In this document: piece by piece, positions 56,175-64,000 of the stretch
Layout of the letters: each line of letters begins with the position of its first letter
Position numbering within the stretch: the first letter of the stretch is position 1
Source: Sporosarcina thermotolerans
GTDB lineage: Bacteria > Bacillota > Bacilli > Bacillales_A > Planococcaceae
Reading direction: 5' to 3'
Length of the DNA stretch: 64,000 nucleotides
Assembly: GCF_030067815.1 (NCBI RefSeq)
Contig: NZ_CP125968.1
Location: 2,162,001-2,226,000, forward strand
The notes under the pieces: model-generated
Database searches by the model: none
Told to the model about the DNA's origin: nothing
The model's input: only the letters and a program-made list of their open reading frames with translations
Translations under genes and position numbers: made by a program

Positions 56175-56445
56175 CGTAAGTAATATGCGACCTTTTTTTA
56201 TAAATAGTGAACCTTCCTCCATTCAATGCTGCTTTTAGTATGAACAGTTAAACGAATATTAGGAGCAAAATTAATGCTGGAAAAAGGCTTATGACTATTT
56301 TTTCCCTTTACGTTTTTCTGAAAAAAATGTTGAAGTGTTTCCAGTGTTTAGTTCATATAGAGTTTGGAATTCTAACAGAAACTGGCATCTTTCACGGCAT
56401 CCTTCAGAAGTGGGTTCAGCCAGGTAGCAGAGGAGTGAGACAACT

Positions 56446-56709
56446 TTGAAAAGAGCTCTAATTGGTGGATTCGTAATGATGGGCGGGTTATTCATTGTGT
56501 CGACTATTTTGCTAACAGGTGCTATATATGTACCAGATTCGACGTCGTGGTGGTCTGGCAGGTCGAAGTTTTGGTTCGCGATTATTGGTGGCGAACAATA
56601 TGGTAATGACGCTGTTGACTCGTTATTTTTAGGGTTTCCTCTAATTATTGGTGTGATTTTATCGATTTTGGGCTTAGTTATTTTGGGTCGGGAATACTAT
56701 CAGAATTGA
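56446..56709 (+). CDS. Small hypothetical membrane protein
   Basis: 87 residues, TTG start with GAGGAGTGA upstream. Two hydrophobic segments (about residues 5-28 and 62-82) and a short loop WWSGRSKFWFAIIGGEQYG between. No family recognised. It lies alone among accessory genes. Confidence 0.6.
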   Translation: MKRALIGGFVMMGGLFIVSTILLTGAIYVPDSTSWWSGRSKFWFAIIGGEQYGNDAVDSLFLGFPLIIGVILSILGLVILGREYYQN

Positions 56710-56927
56710 TCTCAGCCCTTGAAATACTTTTTGTGAAGTATTATTTCACCCAACTGCCAAAATACATGATCTCACCGTGGGTATTATACGTCAAAATCTA
56801 AATGCAAGCTTAGAATCAACTTGTAATCAAATATACATAAGATGAGTTGTAAATCATTACAGTATTATGAACACATTAGAGATTGAACTTTTTCTGCGAT
56901 ACACTGAAAAAAAAGGAGGATATTCGA

Positions 56928-57473
56928 ATGAAAAACAATAAAACAATAGTAATACCAGAAAACCCGGTATCACGGTTTTTATTCAGTGACACCCGCTCGG
57001 GACTCTTTTGGTTAATCATACGTTTGTACGTTGGATTTGAATGGTTGAAAGCAGGATGGGGAAAAGTAAGAAGTGATGCGTGGACAGGTGAAAACGCTGG
57101 GACTGCACTTCAAGGCTTCATAAACGGAGCATTGACAAAGGCAGAGGGAGGCGGAGATGTTTCGGGATGGTATGCGTCGTTCTTAGAAAACACCGTCTTG
57201 CCCAATGCAGAAGTATTTAGCGTCATGGTTGCATACGGCGAACTATTAGTCGGTCTTGGCCTAATACTTGGGCTATTGACAGGAATAGCCGCCTTCTTTG
57301 GAGCCTTAATGAATGTCAGTTTCTTATTCGCTGGGACATTAAGCGCCAATCCGTTGCTGTTCATCCTTGCAACCTGGCTAGTGCTTGCATGGAAAGTGGC
57401 TGGCTGGTATGGACTCGATCGTTGGGCACTACCGAAATTAGGAACGCCTTGGACTGGGAGAAAATCCATATAA
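56928..57473 (+). CDS. DoxX-family membrane protein
   Basis: 181 residues, about four membrane segments, with RLYVGFEWLKAGWGK, then GELLVGLGLILGLLTG and FAGTLSANPLLFILA, the DoxX/thiosulfate:quinone oxidoreductase-like layout. Members may take part in redox or thiol stress at the membrane. AAAAGGAGGAT precedes ATG 56928. Confidence 0.85.
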   Translation: MKNNKTIVIPENPVSRFLFSDTRSGLFWLIIRLYVGFEWLKAGWGKVRSDAWTGENAGTALQGFINGALTKAEGGGDVSGWYASFLENTVLPNAEVFSVMVAYGELLVGLGLILGLLTGIAAFFGALMNVSFLFAGTLSANPLLFILATWLVLAWKVAGWYGLDRWALPKLGTPWTGRKSI

Positions 57474-57526
57474 CCTATCCCGAATATGAATTGTGTCGGT
57501 GCAAAGGGCATATATGACAATAAGAA

Positions 57527-57558
57527 AAGTGGCCATTTACGTATATGGCCGACTTTCA
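57527..57558 (+). terminator. Probable terminator after the DoxX gene
   Basis: AAAGTGGCCAT pairs with ATGGCCGACTTT (one bulge) around TTACGTAT; only a short T run follows. Confidence 0.5.
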
Positions 57559-57660
57559 TTTCGTATATTTACAATTTCAGATGGAATATTTAGCAACATT
57601 TAATGAAAGACTAATTGACATGGCTTTCTTGCCAGTAATTTTTAAAGGAGGTAATGAAAA

Positions 57661-58077
57661 ATGGCATTCACATCCAAAAATATCTTTATCAATTTATCAG
57701 TAAAAGACGTGAACAAGTCCACAACTTTTTTCAAGGAGTTAGGGTTTGAGTTCAACCCACAATTCTCAGATGATACCACGTCTTGTATGATCATCAGTGA
57801 CAATATCTTTGCTATGATAATGATTGAGGAACGTTTCAAAGGATTTAGTAAGAAGGAAATTGTGGATACTACTATTTCTGCTGAAGCAATTTTAAGCTTT
57901 TCAGCTGAAAGTCGGGATCAAGTGGATGAGATAGTAAATAAGGCATTAGCATCTGGTGGTACATCTTTTAGTGATGTTCAAGATCATGGATTTATGTATA
58001 TACGGGGGTTTCAGGATTTAGACGGTCATTTATGGGAAGTTGCTTATATTGATGAAAGTGCAATTAACCAAAAATAA
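57661..58077 (+). CDS. VOC-family (glyoxalase-like) protein
   Basis: 138 residues, one glyoxalase/bleomycin-resistance module: IFINLSVKDVNKSTTFF, then FFKELGFEFN, and the C-terminal metal-side strand QDLDGHLWEVAYID. It may be a lyase, dioxygenase or resistance protein; the exact role is unclear. AAAGGAGGTAATGAAAA gives a strong ribosome binding site. Confidence 0.85.
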   Translation: MAFTSKNIFINLSVKDVNKSTTFFKELGFEFNPQFSDDTTSCMIISDNIFAMIMIEERFKGFSKKEIVDTTISAEAILSFSAESRDQVDEIVNKALASGGTSFSDVQDHGFMYIRGFQDLDGHLWEVAYIDESAINQK

Positions 58078-58251
58078 AATTCATGGTTAAAGGTGATCTC
58101 CAGTGTTAGCTTCTAATTGAATTTAGAAGGCAACTCCTTTAATAAACCTTTGCTTCTTGCGATTGTTATGTTAAACTATCACCAATAGGCCAATTACTTA
58201 AATTGAATATTCAGTAATTTTTTAGGAAGAGTCTGTCACCAAGGGAGTAGT

Positions 58252-58515
58252 ATGCCCTTTGGTAGATGGACTCTTTTATTGGACAATGCCACGCTCGCTG
58301 CTGCAGAAATCAGTCCAGCAATGAGTGAACCAACCATTAAAGCCGTACTATTAGGCCTCATTATTAGTGAAGGAATGCTTATTCCTGGAAACATTCCTAA
58401 TATCATCGCTGCAGGAAAGCTTAAAATTCCTAGTTTAGAATACGCGAAATTTGCGTTTCCTGTTGGCTTGATTGCTATGGTTGCTTATTTTATTGTTATT
58501 CTTATAACTGGGTAA
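58252..58515 (+). pseudogene. C-terminal relic of a DUF1646-like transporter
   Basis: 87 codons reading EISPAMSEPTIKAVLLGLII then SEGMLIPGNIPNIIAAGKLK, KFAFPVGLIAMVAYF: the end of a DUF1646-type polytopic membrane protein of usually ~350 residues. The N-terminal three quarters are missing and there is no ribosome binding site. A hairpin of the dispersed family follows. Confidence 0.65.
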
Positions 58516-58530
58516 TGAATAAAGCTAAGA

Positions 58531-58576
58531 AAAACCACTTTAACTGATTTAGATATCAGTTGAGGTGGTTTTTTTG
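58531..58576 (+). repeat. Dispersed hairpin element, copy D (terminator-like)
   Basis: AAACCACTTTAACTGAT pairs with ATCAGTTGAGGTGGTTT, T7 tail. Compared with copy B, one inner T-A pair has become A-T, so both sides changed and the pairing is kept. The outer flank of copies A and B is not shared. Confidence 0.7.
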
Positions 58577-58737
58577 TGAATCACGGGCACTTGGGACTGT
58601 TTTAAATACTTACAAGTTCGAGATTATTTTATCTGAACCTTTTGAAAGTGGTTGGAGAATTCATGATATAATAGAATTAATGGTATTCGAGATTATTATT
58701 ACAAAACTATAGAACGGTAAAGGCGGGGAATATTCGA

Positions 58738-59127
58738 ATGAAAAGCTGGTCAGGATCAGCAGGTATTTGTATCAATGAAAAAATGGAAGTATTGATGGTA
58801 AAAAGTTTTGAGTCAGAGGGGTGGGCAGTACCTTCTGGTGGTATTGAAGCAGGGGAAAGTCCCGAGGAATGTTGCATTAGGGAAGTCAAAGAAGAAACCG
58901 GATATGACGTGAAGGTCATAGAGCTTATAAGGGTGAAAGAAACAACCATTAACGACATTCATGTAACTACATATTATTTTAGGGTTGAAAAGATTGGTGA
59001 AAGTAGCGGAATTAATGATCCTGATGAAATTATTGCAGAAGCTAATTGGAAGTCTTTAGCTGAATTAAATGCGATAAACCACGTCTATCCTGAGGATTTA
59101 GAATTACTATTGGAGCAATTAATATAG
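58738..59127 (+). CDS. NUDIX hydrolase
   Basis: 129 residues with a complete Nudix box: GGIEAGESPEECCIREVKEE then TGYD. It would hydrolyse a nucleoside diphosphate linked to some group X; no subfamily is evident. Start at ATG 58738, ribosome binding site AAAGGCGGGGA. Confidence 0.87.
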   Translation: MKSWSGSAGICINEKMEVLMVKSFESEGWAVPSGGIEAGESPEECCIREVKEETGYDVKVIELIRVKETTINDIHVTTYYFRVEKIGESSGINDPDEIIAEANWKSLAELNAINHVYPEDLELLLEQLI

Positions 59128-59233
59128 AAGTAACTACAGAGACCTATGATATAAGAGGGGATGCGTATGTATAAGTTCAAAGAATATGAATGTAATTGTA
59201 AACAGTAGTTTGAATCGGGAGGTTGGGGGAGCA

Positions 59234-59434
59234 ATGAAACGGTGGTGGTATTGGTTGTTTACTGCGGTATTTTGTGGCTTTATTCTTATAACACAAGGAT
59301 TATTTTCCTCATATAAATTAGAGGGAGAACAACCTGGTTCGTTAAATGAATTTTTGCTAAGCACTTGGTGGGGCTTTATTGCAATATTGGTAGTGTTATT
59401 GTCCCTTAAACGGATGAGCGAAAAAGGACAGTGA
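59234..59434 (+). CDS. Small hypothetical membrane protein
   Basis: 66 residues, two membrane segments (WYWLFTAVFCGFILITQGLF and WWGFIAILVVLLSL). ATG 59234 has TTGGGGGAG upstream; the longer frame from 59186 lacks support. No family recognised. Confidence 0.6.
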   Translation: MKRWWYWLFTAVFCGFILITQGLFSSYKLEGEQPGSLNEFLLSTWWGFIAILVVLLSLKRMSEKGQ

Positions 59435-59531
59435 ACGATTAATCATGTGAAAGAAGAAAATCAGTGGAAGTAATTAAGGGAATACATTGAGTTGGAAAGG
59501 TAACTACTTAAGGTAGTTAAAGGTGATATAT

Positions 59532-59690
59532 ATGGAGTTGCTATTATTTATTTTATTTGTCTGCTTTCTGGCATTAATGTTTAGTTCTGTATTAAGTAAT
59601 CAAAATAAAAAAATTCAAGGCAATAAAAGAATAGAACAGAAATTAGATAAGCTTATAGAGTTATTAGAAAGTGAAAAAATTAATAAGTGA
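59532..59690 (+). CDS. 52-residue membrane peptide
   Basis: MELLLFILFVCFLALMFSSV followed by a charged tail (NKRIEQKLDKLIELLESEK) that would form a short coiled coil inside the cell. AAAGGTGATATAT gives a ribosome binding site at good spacing. Function unknown. Confidence 0.55.
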   Translation: MELLLFILFVCFLALMFSSVLSNQNKKIQGNKRIEQKLDKLIELLESEKINK

Positions 59691-59789
59691 TGCGGCAAAT
59701 GAATATGGATTTAGGGAATTTTCTATGTTCTAGTTTGGGAATGAAGCGGAAATCCCTCTGGGTGTTACAATATTGTTTAAAAGAATAAA

Positions 59790-59815
59790 AAAGGCTGCCT
59801 CAAAAAGGGCAGCCA
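59790..59815 (-). terminator. Terminator of fer
   Basis: On the minus strand GGCTGCCC pairs with GGGCAGCC-type arms around TTTTTGA, followed by T6. It lies just after the fer stop. Confidence 0.82.
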
Positions 59816-59824
59816 CTCATTTAC

Positions 59825-60115
<291 letters not shown>

Positions 60116-60200
60116 TTAGTTCCCTTACTATTCTAAAGCTGTTTTCACTACTTTTCAACAGAAAAACATTAATATAACGTTGACTTAGGAGGAATCTGAC

Positions 60201-61238
60201 ATGAATTTGTCTTCAATCCTATTATTTATCATAGACAAGATGAACGGAGAACGGACATTGAATGCAGGTCTACATCTCTTGCGTGGGAAAAAATCAGGTC
60301 AGACCTTACAAGATGTTGAGTATTTCGACTTGAGATCTTTTTTCGGAATTTGGCCAAAATTGGATGAGTTTTTATACCAACAGACAGTAGATGAATTGGT
60401 GAAAAATGAACTGATCACAACCGATCAGAAATTTTGTCGTCTTACTGAAAAAGGGAAAAAGGAAGTGAATGGTTTCCGGTGTCCCCAATTTAAAGGGTGG
60501 GATTATCGTGGAAGGGAAGTCATATTTTTTGGGAGAATTGCATTGGCAGTCCAAACTATATCTCATTTTCGTTCAGGTTCCACATCATTCACTCCCATAC
60601 AAAGAGATCGTGAAATTCAACTTTTTGTAAAACGTCTTCTTGAGGGAAAACCGCTAACTGAACCGGAGTTCGGGAAGAGAATTGGCGATGAACTTAAACG
60701 AGCCCTTGTAGCAAGCGGGATGAGTGATCGACATAAATACATATTTTCGAACAGGTTGACAGGAAATGGCGTAACAGCGAAAACATTGGATCAGCTTGCC
60801 TCCGAATTGAATAGTTCACCTTCAGGGATTTATCTGTTATTCATAGAGAGTTTACATATGCTGTTGCCGGCCGTTGAATCAACCGATAACTTTCCATTTT
60901 TAAAAACATGCGCAACGGATGTAAAAGTCCATTCCTATTTAACCGAATCTGCATTAAGAACAAAAAAGCTTTTTGACCAAGGATATTCGATGGAGGACAT
61001 AGTAAGGGTCCGCAATTTGAAAATGAGTACGATTGAAGATCATATTATCGAGATGGCGATGAATGATGAGCTATTCCCCGTAACTCATTTCATTTCAGAA
61101 GATTCTATTCAGGCAGTCCTCTCTAAATCCAAAGAATTGGGGACAAAAAGACTTAAGCTATTGAAAAATGAATTCGAAAAGCTTTCCTATTTCGAACTTC
61201 GATTAATATTAACCGTTACTAGGGAGGGGGAGTTGTGA
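60201..61238 (+). CDS. ypbB: Helix-turn-helix protein YpbB
   Basis: 345 residues; the C-terminal ~100 ([30 protein letters not shown]) match the HTH_40 helicase-associated domain. It overlaps the recQ start, and a conserved ypbB-recQ pair suggests that YpbB aids RecQ; its biochemical role is unknown. TAGGAGG precedes the ATG. Confidence 0.88.
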   Translation: MNLSSILLFIIDKMNGERTLNAGLHLLRGKKSGQTLQDVEYFDLRSFFGIWPKLDEFLYQQTVDELVKNELITTDQKFCRLTEKGKKEVNGFRCPQFKGWDYRGREVIFFGRIALAVQTISHFRSGSTSFTPIQRDREIQLFVKRLLEGKPLTEPEFGKRIGDELKRALVASGMSDRHKYIFSNRLTGNGVTAKTLDQLASELNSSPSGIYLLFIESLHMLLPAVESTDNFPFLKTCATDVKVHSYLTESALRTKKLFDQGYSMEDIVRVRNLKMSTIEDHIIEMAMNDELFPVTHFISEDSIQAVLSKSKELGTKRLKLLKNEFEKLSYFELRLILTVTREGEL

Positions 61239-62670
61239 TGGATTTACAATTGTTACTCAAAGAACGGTTTGGTTACACTCATTTTCGCACAGGGCAAAAA
61301 GAAGTGATTCATCATGTATTGAATAAACGCGATTGCGTAGCTATCTTGCCTACAGGAATGGGGAAGTCACTCTGTTATCAATTACCTGGATATATTTTGC
61401 CCGGTTCTGTTTTAATCATTTCACCGCTTGTCTCCCTAATGGAGGATCAGGTCATGCAAATGAGGAAGAATGGTGAAAAGCGGGTTGTAGCTTTAAATTC
61501 TTTTCTCCCTTTTTCTGAGAGAAACAGAGTTATCTCTCGCCTTGGAGAATATAAGTTTATCTTCGTCTCGCCTGAGATGCTTTCACATAAATCTTTTGAG
61601 TCTCATCTTAAAAGAATTGAAATTGGCCTCATAGTTGTAGATGAAGCCCATTGCATTTCGCAGTGGGGGTTTGATTTCCGTCCTGATTATTTACGTATTG
61701 GCGAGTTTTTATCTTCTTGGAGTTCACCAATATTGGCTTTGACAGCAACAGCCGATACAAAAGTGATAAATGACATAACGAGCTATTTGAAAATGGATGA
61801 ACCAGCCATCGAAAGACACTCTTTAGATCGACCGAATATCTCTTACTCAATCATTCAACTTAACTCAACCTTGGAGAAAACGGATTGGATTAAGGAAAGG
61901 ATTATGAAAACTACCGGTCCTGGGATAATCTATACTTCTTCAAGGAAACGCGCTGACGAATTGGCGGCTGAATTACAGTGGGCTGGATATGCTATTCAGT
62001 CGTATCATGCGGGAAAAGAACAAGATGAACGAGCAATCATCCAAGAACAATTCCTAAATAATGAACTAAAATGGATATGTGCAACAAATGCATTTGGTAT
62101 GGGCGTACATAAAAGTGATATTCGTCAAGTTATTCATGAACATCTCCCGTCCAACATTGCCGGTTATCTCCAGGAAGTGGGAAGGGCTGGAAGGGATGGT
62201 CTACCTTCCGCCGCAACGCTGCTTTATATGCCAGCTGATGAAAGGATGACAAGTTTCATCATCCAATCGGATAGACCGGATGAAAGTCAGATGCGACATT
62301 ATGTAAAGATGCTCGCTGAAGGTCAAGAACCTTCTACATCGGCTGAATTAGCAGGCTTATCGGATACGGGAAGAAGAATAGTAGACTATTATTTGGAAAG
62401 ATATTCATTGGATGAAACAAATGAGCGAATGAAAACTCTCTCCGCCGAAAAGAAACAGAGCTTCAAAAGATGCTCAACCTTGTACATTCTGACAAATGCT
62501 TACGGGAAACCGTTTTGTCGTATTTTGGTGAACGGTGCAAAGAAAAGCCTCAAGCATGTTGTTCAACTTGCGGTCTGAAAGAGATGGAATGGCTTACAGA
62601 AAAAACAAATAAGAAAAATATGAGTGTAAAAGTCACTTGGGATGATAGAATTACCAATCTTCTTGGCTAA
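61238..62670 (+). CDS. recQ: ATP-dependent DNA helicase RecQ, one frameshift
   Basis: 3'-5' helicase for repair and stalled forks. Motif 0/I FRTGQKEVIHHVL and LPTGMGKSLCYQLP, motif II VDEAHCISQWG, motif III ALTATAD, motif VI YLQEVGRAGRDG. The frame breaks at about 62457: AEKK should continue ELQKMLNLVHSDKCL, which restores the zinc-binding cysteines (CLRETVLSYFGERC, CCSTC). About 478 residues, close to B. subtilis RecQ. ATG 61238 or GTG 61235. Confidence 0.94.
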
Positions 62671-62750
62671 CATGTCTGATGAACGTTTACTTTTACGACA
62701 ATATTCGTCATAATATAAGGAAGAGCATCGTTGGATAGGAGAATTTGTCG

Positions 62751-63406
62751 ATGAAAAATGATGATTATAAAGTAGAATTCGAGAATAATCGCAAAGAGAT
62801 AGAGCTTGATCATAATGAGGACGCAAGTTTGCCTTCGCGCGTAGAACGATATGGACGCCAGCGAAAGCAGAAAAAAACGTCAAGATATACAATGATCAAT
62901 GTCATCCTTGGCGTTTTTACATTCATACCCATATTGATATTCGTATATGTTATATATAATTACTATTATGGACCAGATAGTGGCTCCGCTAAAGTTGCTA
63001 ATACAGAGGTTCCTGTACAAGTGGGCACAAATTCTTCTTCAGGGAAGACTGATAATCTTAACTCGGTCGTTATTGGTTCACCAAAAGAAGAAGAGGATGA
63101 AAATGCTTCTGAAGGGAATGCTGATGAAGAAGCTGTTGACGAATCAGAAACTAAAAAACCTGTTGTAAACGTTAATCCTCCGGCATCTGAAAAAGAAGAT
63201 TCATCAAAGGTGACAGAAAAACCGAAAGATGAAGGAAAAACAACTGAGCAAACAATAGCTAAAACCCATATCGTTGCCAAAACGAAACGCTCTATCGCAT
63301 TTCGATGAATTATTATGGAAGCGTTGCAGGCATTGAAAAGATTATGAATGCGAATGGTCTGACTTCAAATAATATAATGGCTGGACAAAAGTTGATCATT
63401 CCATAA
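62751..63406 (+). CDS. ypbE: LysM-domain membrane protein YpbE, one frameshift
   Basis: About 219 residues: charged cytoplasmic start, one membrane segment ([20 protein letters not shown], about residues 47-66), a long acidic linker, and a C-terminal LysM peptidoglycan-binding domain. The last part appears only after correcting one missing A at about 63262: [20 protein letters not shown] ... AGQKLIIP, stop at 63406. ATG 62751 has GGAG upstream. It is the usual gene after recQ. Confidence 0.87.
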
Positions 63407-63419
63407 AATGAAATCCTGA

Positions 63420-63451
63420 AAGAGGCAAAGCCGTGTACTTTGCCTTTTTCT
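63420..63451 (+). terminator. Terminator after ypbE
   Basis: AGGCAAAG pairs with CTTTGCCT around CCGTGTA, then T5. Confidence 0.8.
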
Positions 63452-63466
63452 TATGGCAGGTGTGTA

Positions 63467-64000
63467 ATGAGAATAATATTGAACAGTTTGTTTGGGATTG
63501 CGGGTTTAATAATTGCAGTTTTACTGTATATGTTCGCTTTTGCGAAACGCAGAAATGTAATTAGTCATTCCTACACTGTCGGAAAAGAAATAAAACAGGG
63601 CAAGGAGCTTTCCTTGTTTTTTATATCGGACATACACAGGCGCCATATTGATAGACGATTATTGGAAAAAGTTAAATCGTATGGGTCAATTGATATCGTC
63701 GTCATAGGTGGAGATCTTGCGGAGGCAGGTGTTCCGTTGCCCCGTATTGAACGAAATATAAGGGCACTTTCCACTCTTGGTCCATTATTTTTTATCTGGG
63801 GCAATAATGATCGGGAAGTCGGGGAAGATGAAATTCGGAAAATAATCAGTAGGCATGGCGGTGTTATCTTAGATAACACGGATGCAGCAATACCGAACAA
63901 TCCATTATGGGGAATTTGTGGTACTGATGATCCATCCAGTGGCCGCGTCGATATTAAGGCTACACTGAAAAATGCCAAATCCTATCCATATTTGATTGTG
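63467..64000 (+). CDS. ypbG: Metallophosphoesterase YpbG, cut by window end
   Basis: 178 codons visible and still open at 64000. N-terminal membrane segment (SLFGIAGLIIAVLLYMFAFA), then the calcineurin-like metal site: ISDIH(R)R, VIGGDLAEAG and WGNNDRE (the GNHD motif with Asn for His). A later HxH part lies beyond the window. AGGTG precedes ATG 63467. Gene order (after ypbE) matches B. subtilis. Confidence 0.88.
   Translation, partial: MRIILNSLFGIAGLIIAVLLYMFAFAKRRNVISHSYTVGKEIKQGKELSLFFISDIHRRHIDRRLLEKVKSYGSIDIVVIGGDLAEAGVPLPRIERNIRALSTLGPLFFIWGNNDREVGEDEIRKIISRHGGVILDNTDAAIPNNPLWGICGTDDPSSGRVDIKATLKNAKSYPYLIV

Noticed and set aside
56175..56445. Gene in the gap between RDD and the small membrane protein
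   Set aside because: Frames on both strands are short and lack ribosome binding sites; I see nothing supportable there.

Overview
This window looks like chromosome of a low-GC, spore-forming Firmicute of the order Bacillales. Gene order matches Bacillus subtilis in several blocks (tkt-sirA-yneF; yqkD...yqkE; yqkF-nudF-spoIIM-like-fur-xerD-deoB-pdp-spoIIA-spoVAF-lysA; ribT-scpA-scpB; rluB-resABCDE-sigX-rsiX; FMN riboswitch-ribU; fer-ypbB-recQ-ypbE-ypbG). The insertions between these blocks and the intergenic repeat families suggest the Planococcaceae (Sporosarcina/Lysinibacillus-like); that family assignment is inference, not shown directly.

Layout. 1-2.5 kb: transketolase (5' end cut by the window), the sporulation replication inhibitor sirA behind a Spo0A-type promoter, and yneF. 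2.5-11.3 kb: an island-like block bounded by two ~83-bp copies of the yneF 3' end. It holds recombinase relics, a cytoplasmic 5'-nucleotidase, a UgpCAEB-type ABC importer behind a PhoP-box-like repeat, and an RNase J-like metallo-beta-lactamase protein. 11.5-16.7 kb: pyrimidine-dimer glycosylase, general stress protein 26, a RavA/ViaA-like ATPase-VWA pair and two small P-loop kinases. 16.7-29.2 kb: yqkD, HMG-CoA lyase, thiolase, yqkE, a YhcN-like spore lipoprotein, a Spo0E-like phosphatase, ilvE, an FAD oxidase, psuK-psuG, exoA, a KGG stress protein, a small lipoprotein, yqkF and nudF. 29.2-38.6 kb: fur, xerD, nucleoside catabolism (deoB-pdp), the spoIIA operon with spoVAF, and lysA. 38.7-42.9 kb: ribT, scpA-scpB, a DD-carboxypeptidase and rluB. 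43-51.9 kb: the res cytochrome-c-maturation and redox regulon, sigX-rsiX, and riboswitch-controlled ribU. 52-59.7 kb: an accessory stretch of small membrane proteins, an unusual kinase pair, DoxX, VOC and NUDIX proteins, and a DUF1646-like relic. 59.8-64 kb: fer, ypbB-recQ, a LysM protein and a metallophosphoesterase cut by the window end.

How the genes work together. Three regulatory themes are visible. Sporulation entry: Spo0A boxes at sirA and spoIIA, a sigma-H site at spoIIA and a sigma-G site at the YhcN-like gene. General stress: sigma-B-like promoters at the KGG and GS26 genes. Phosphate scavenging: the island's 5'-nucleotidase, Ugp-like importer, MBL hydrolase and Pho-box-like repeat.

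Caution. About twenty otherwise well-conserved genes, including essential ones (scpA) and sigF, are interrupted by single-base indels, often in G, C or A runs. I treat these as probable sequencing or assembly errors, give each as one gene with the position of the break, and do not call them pseudogenes. No tRNA, rRNA or CRISPR array was seen.
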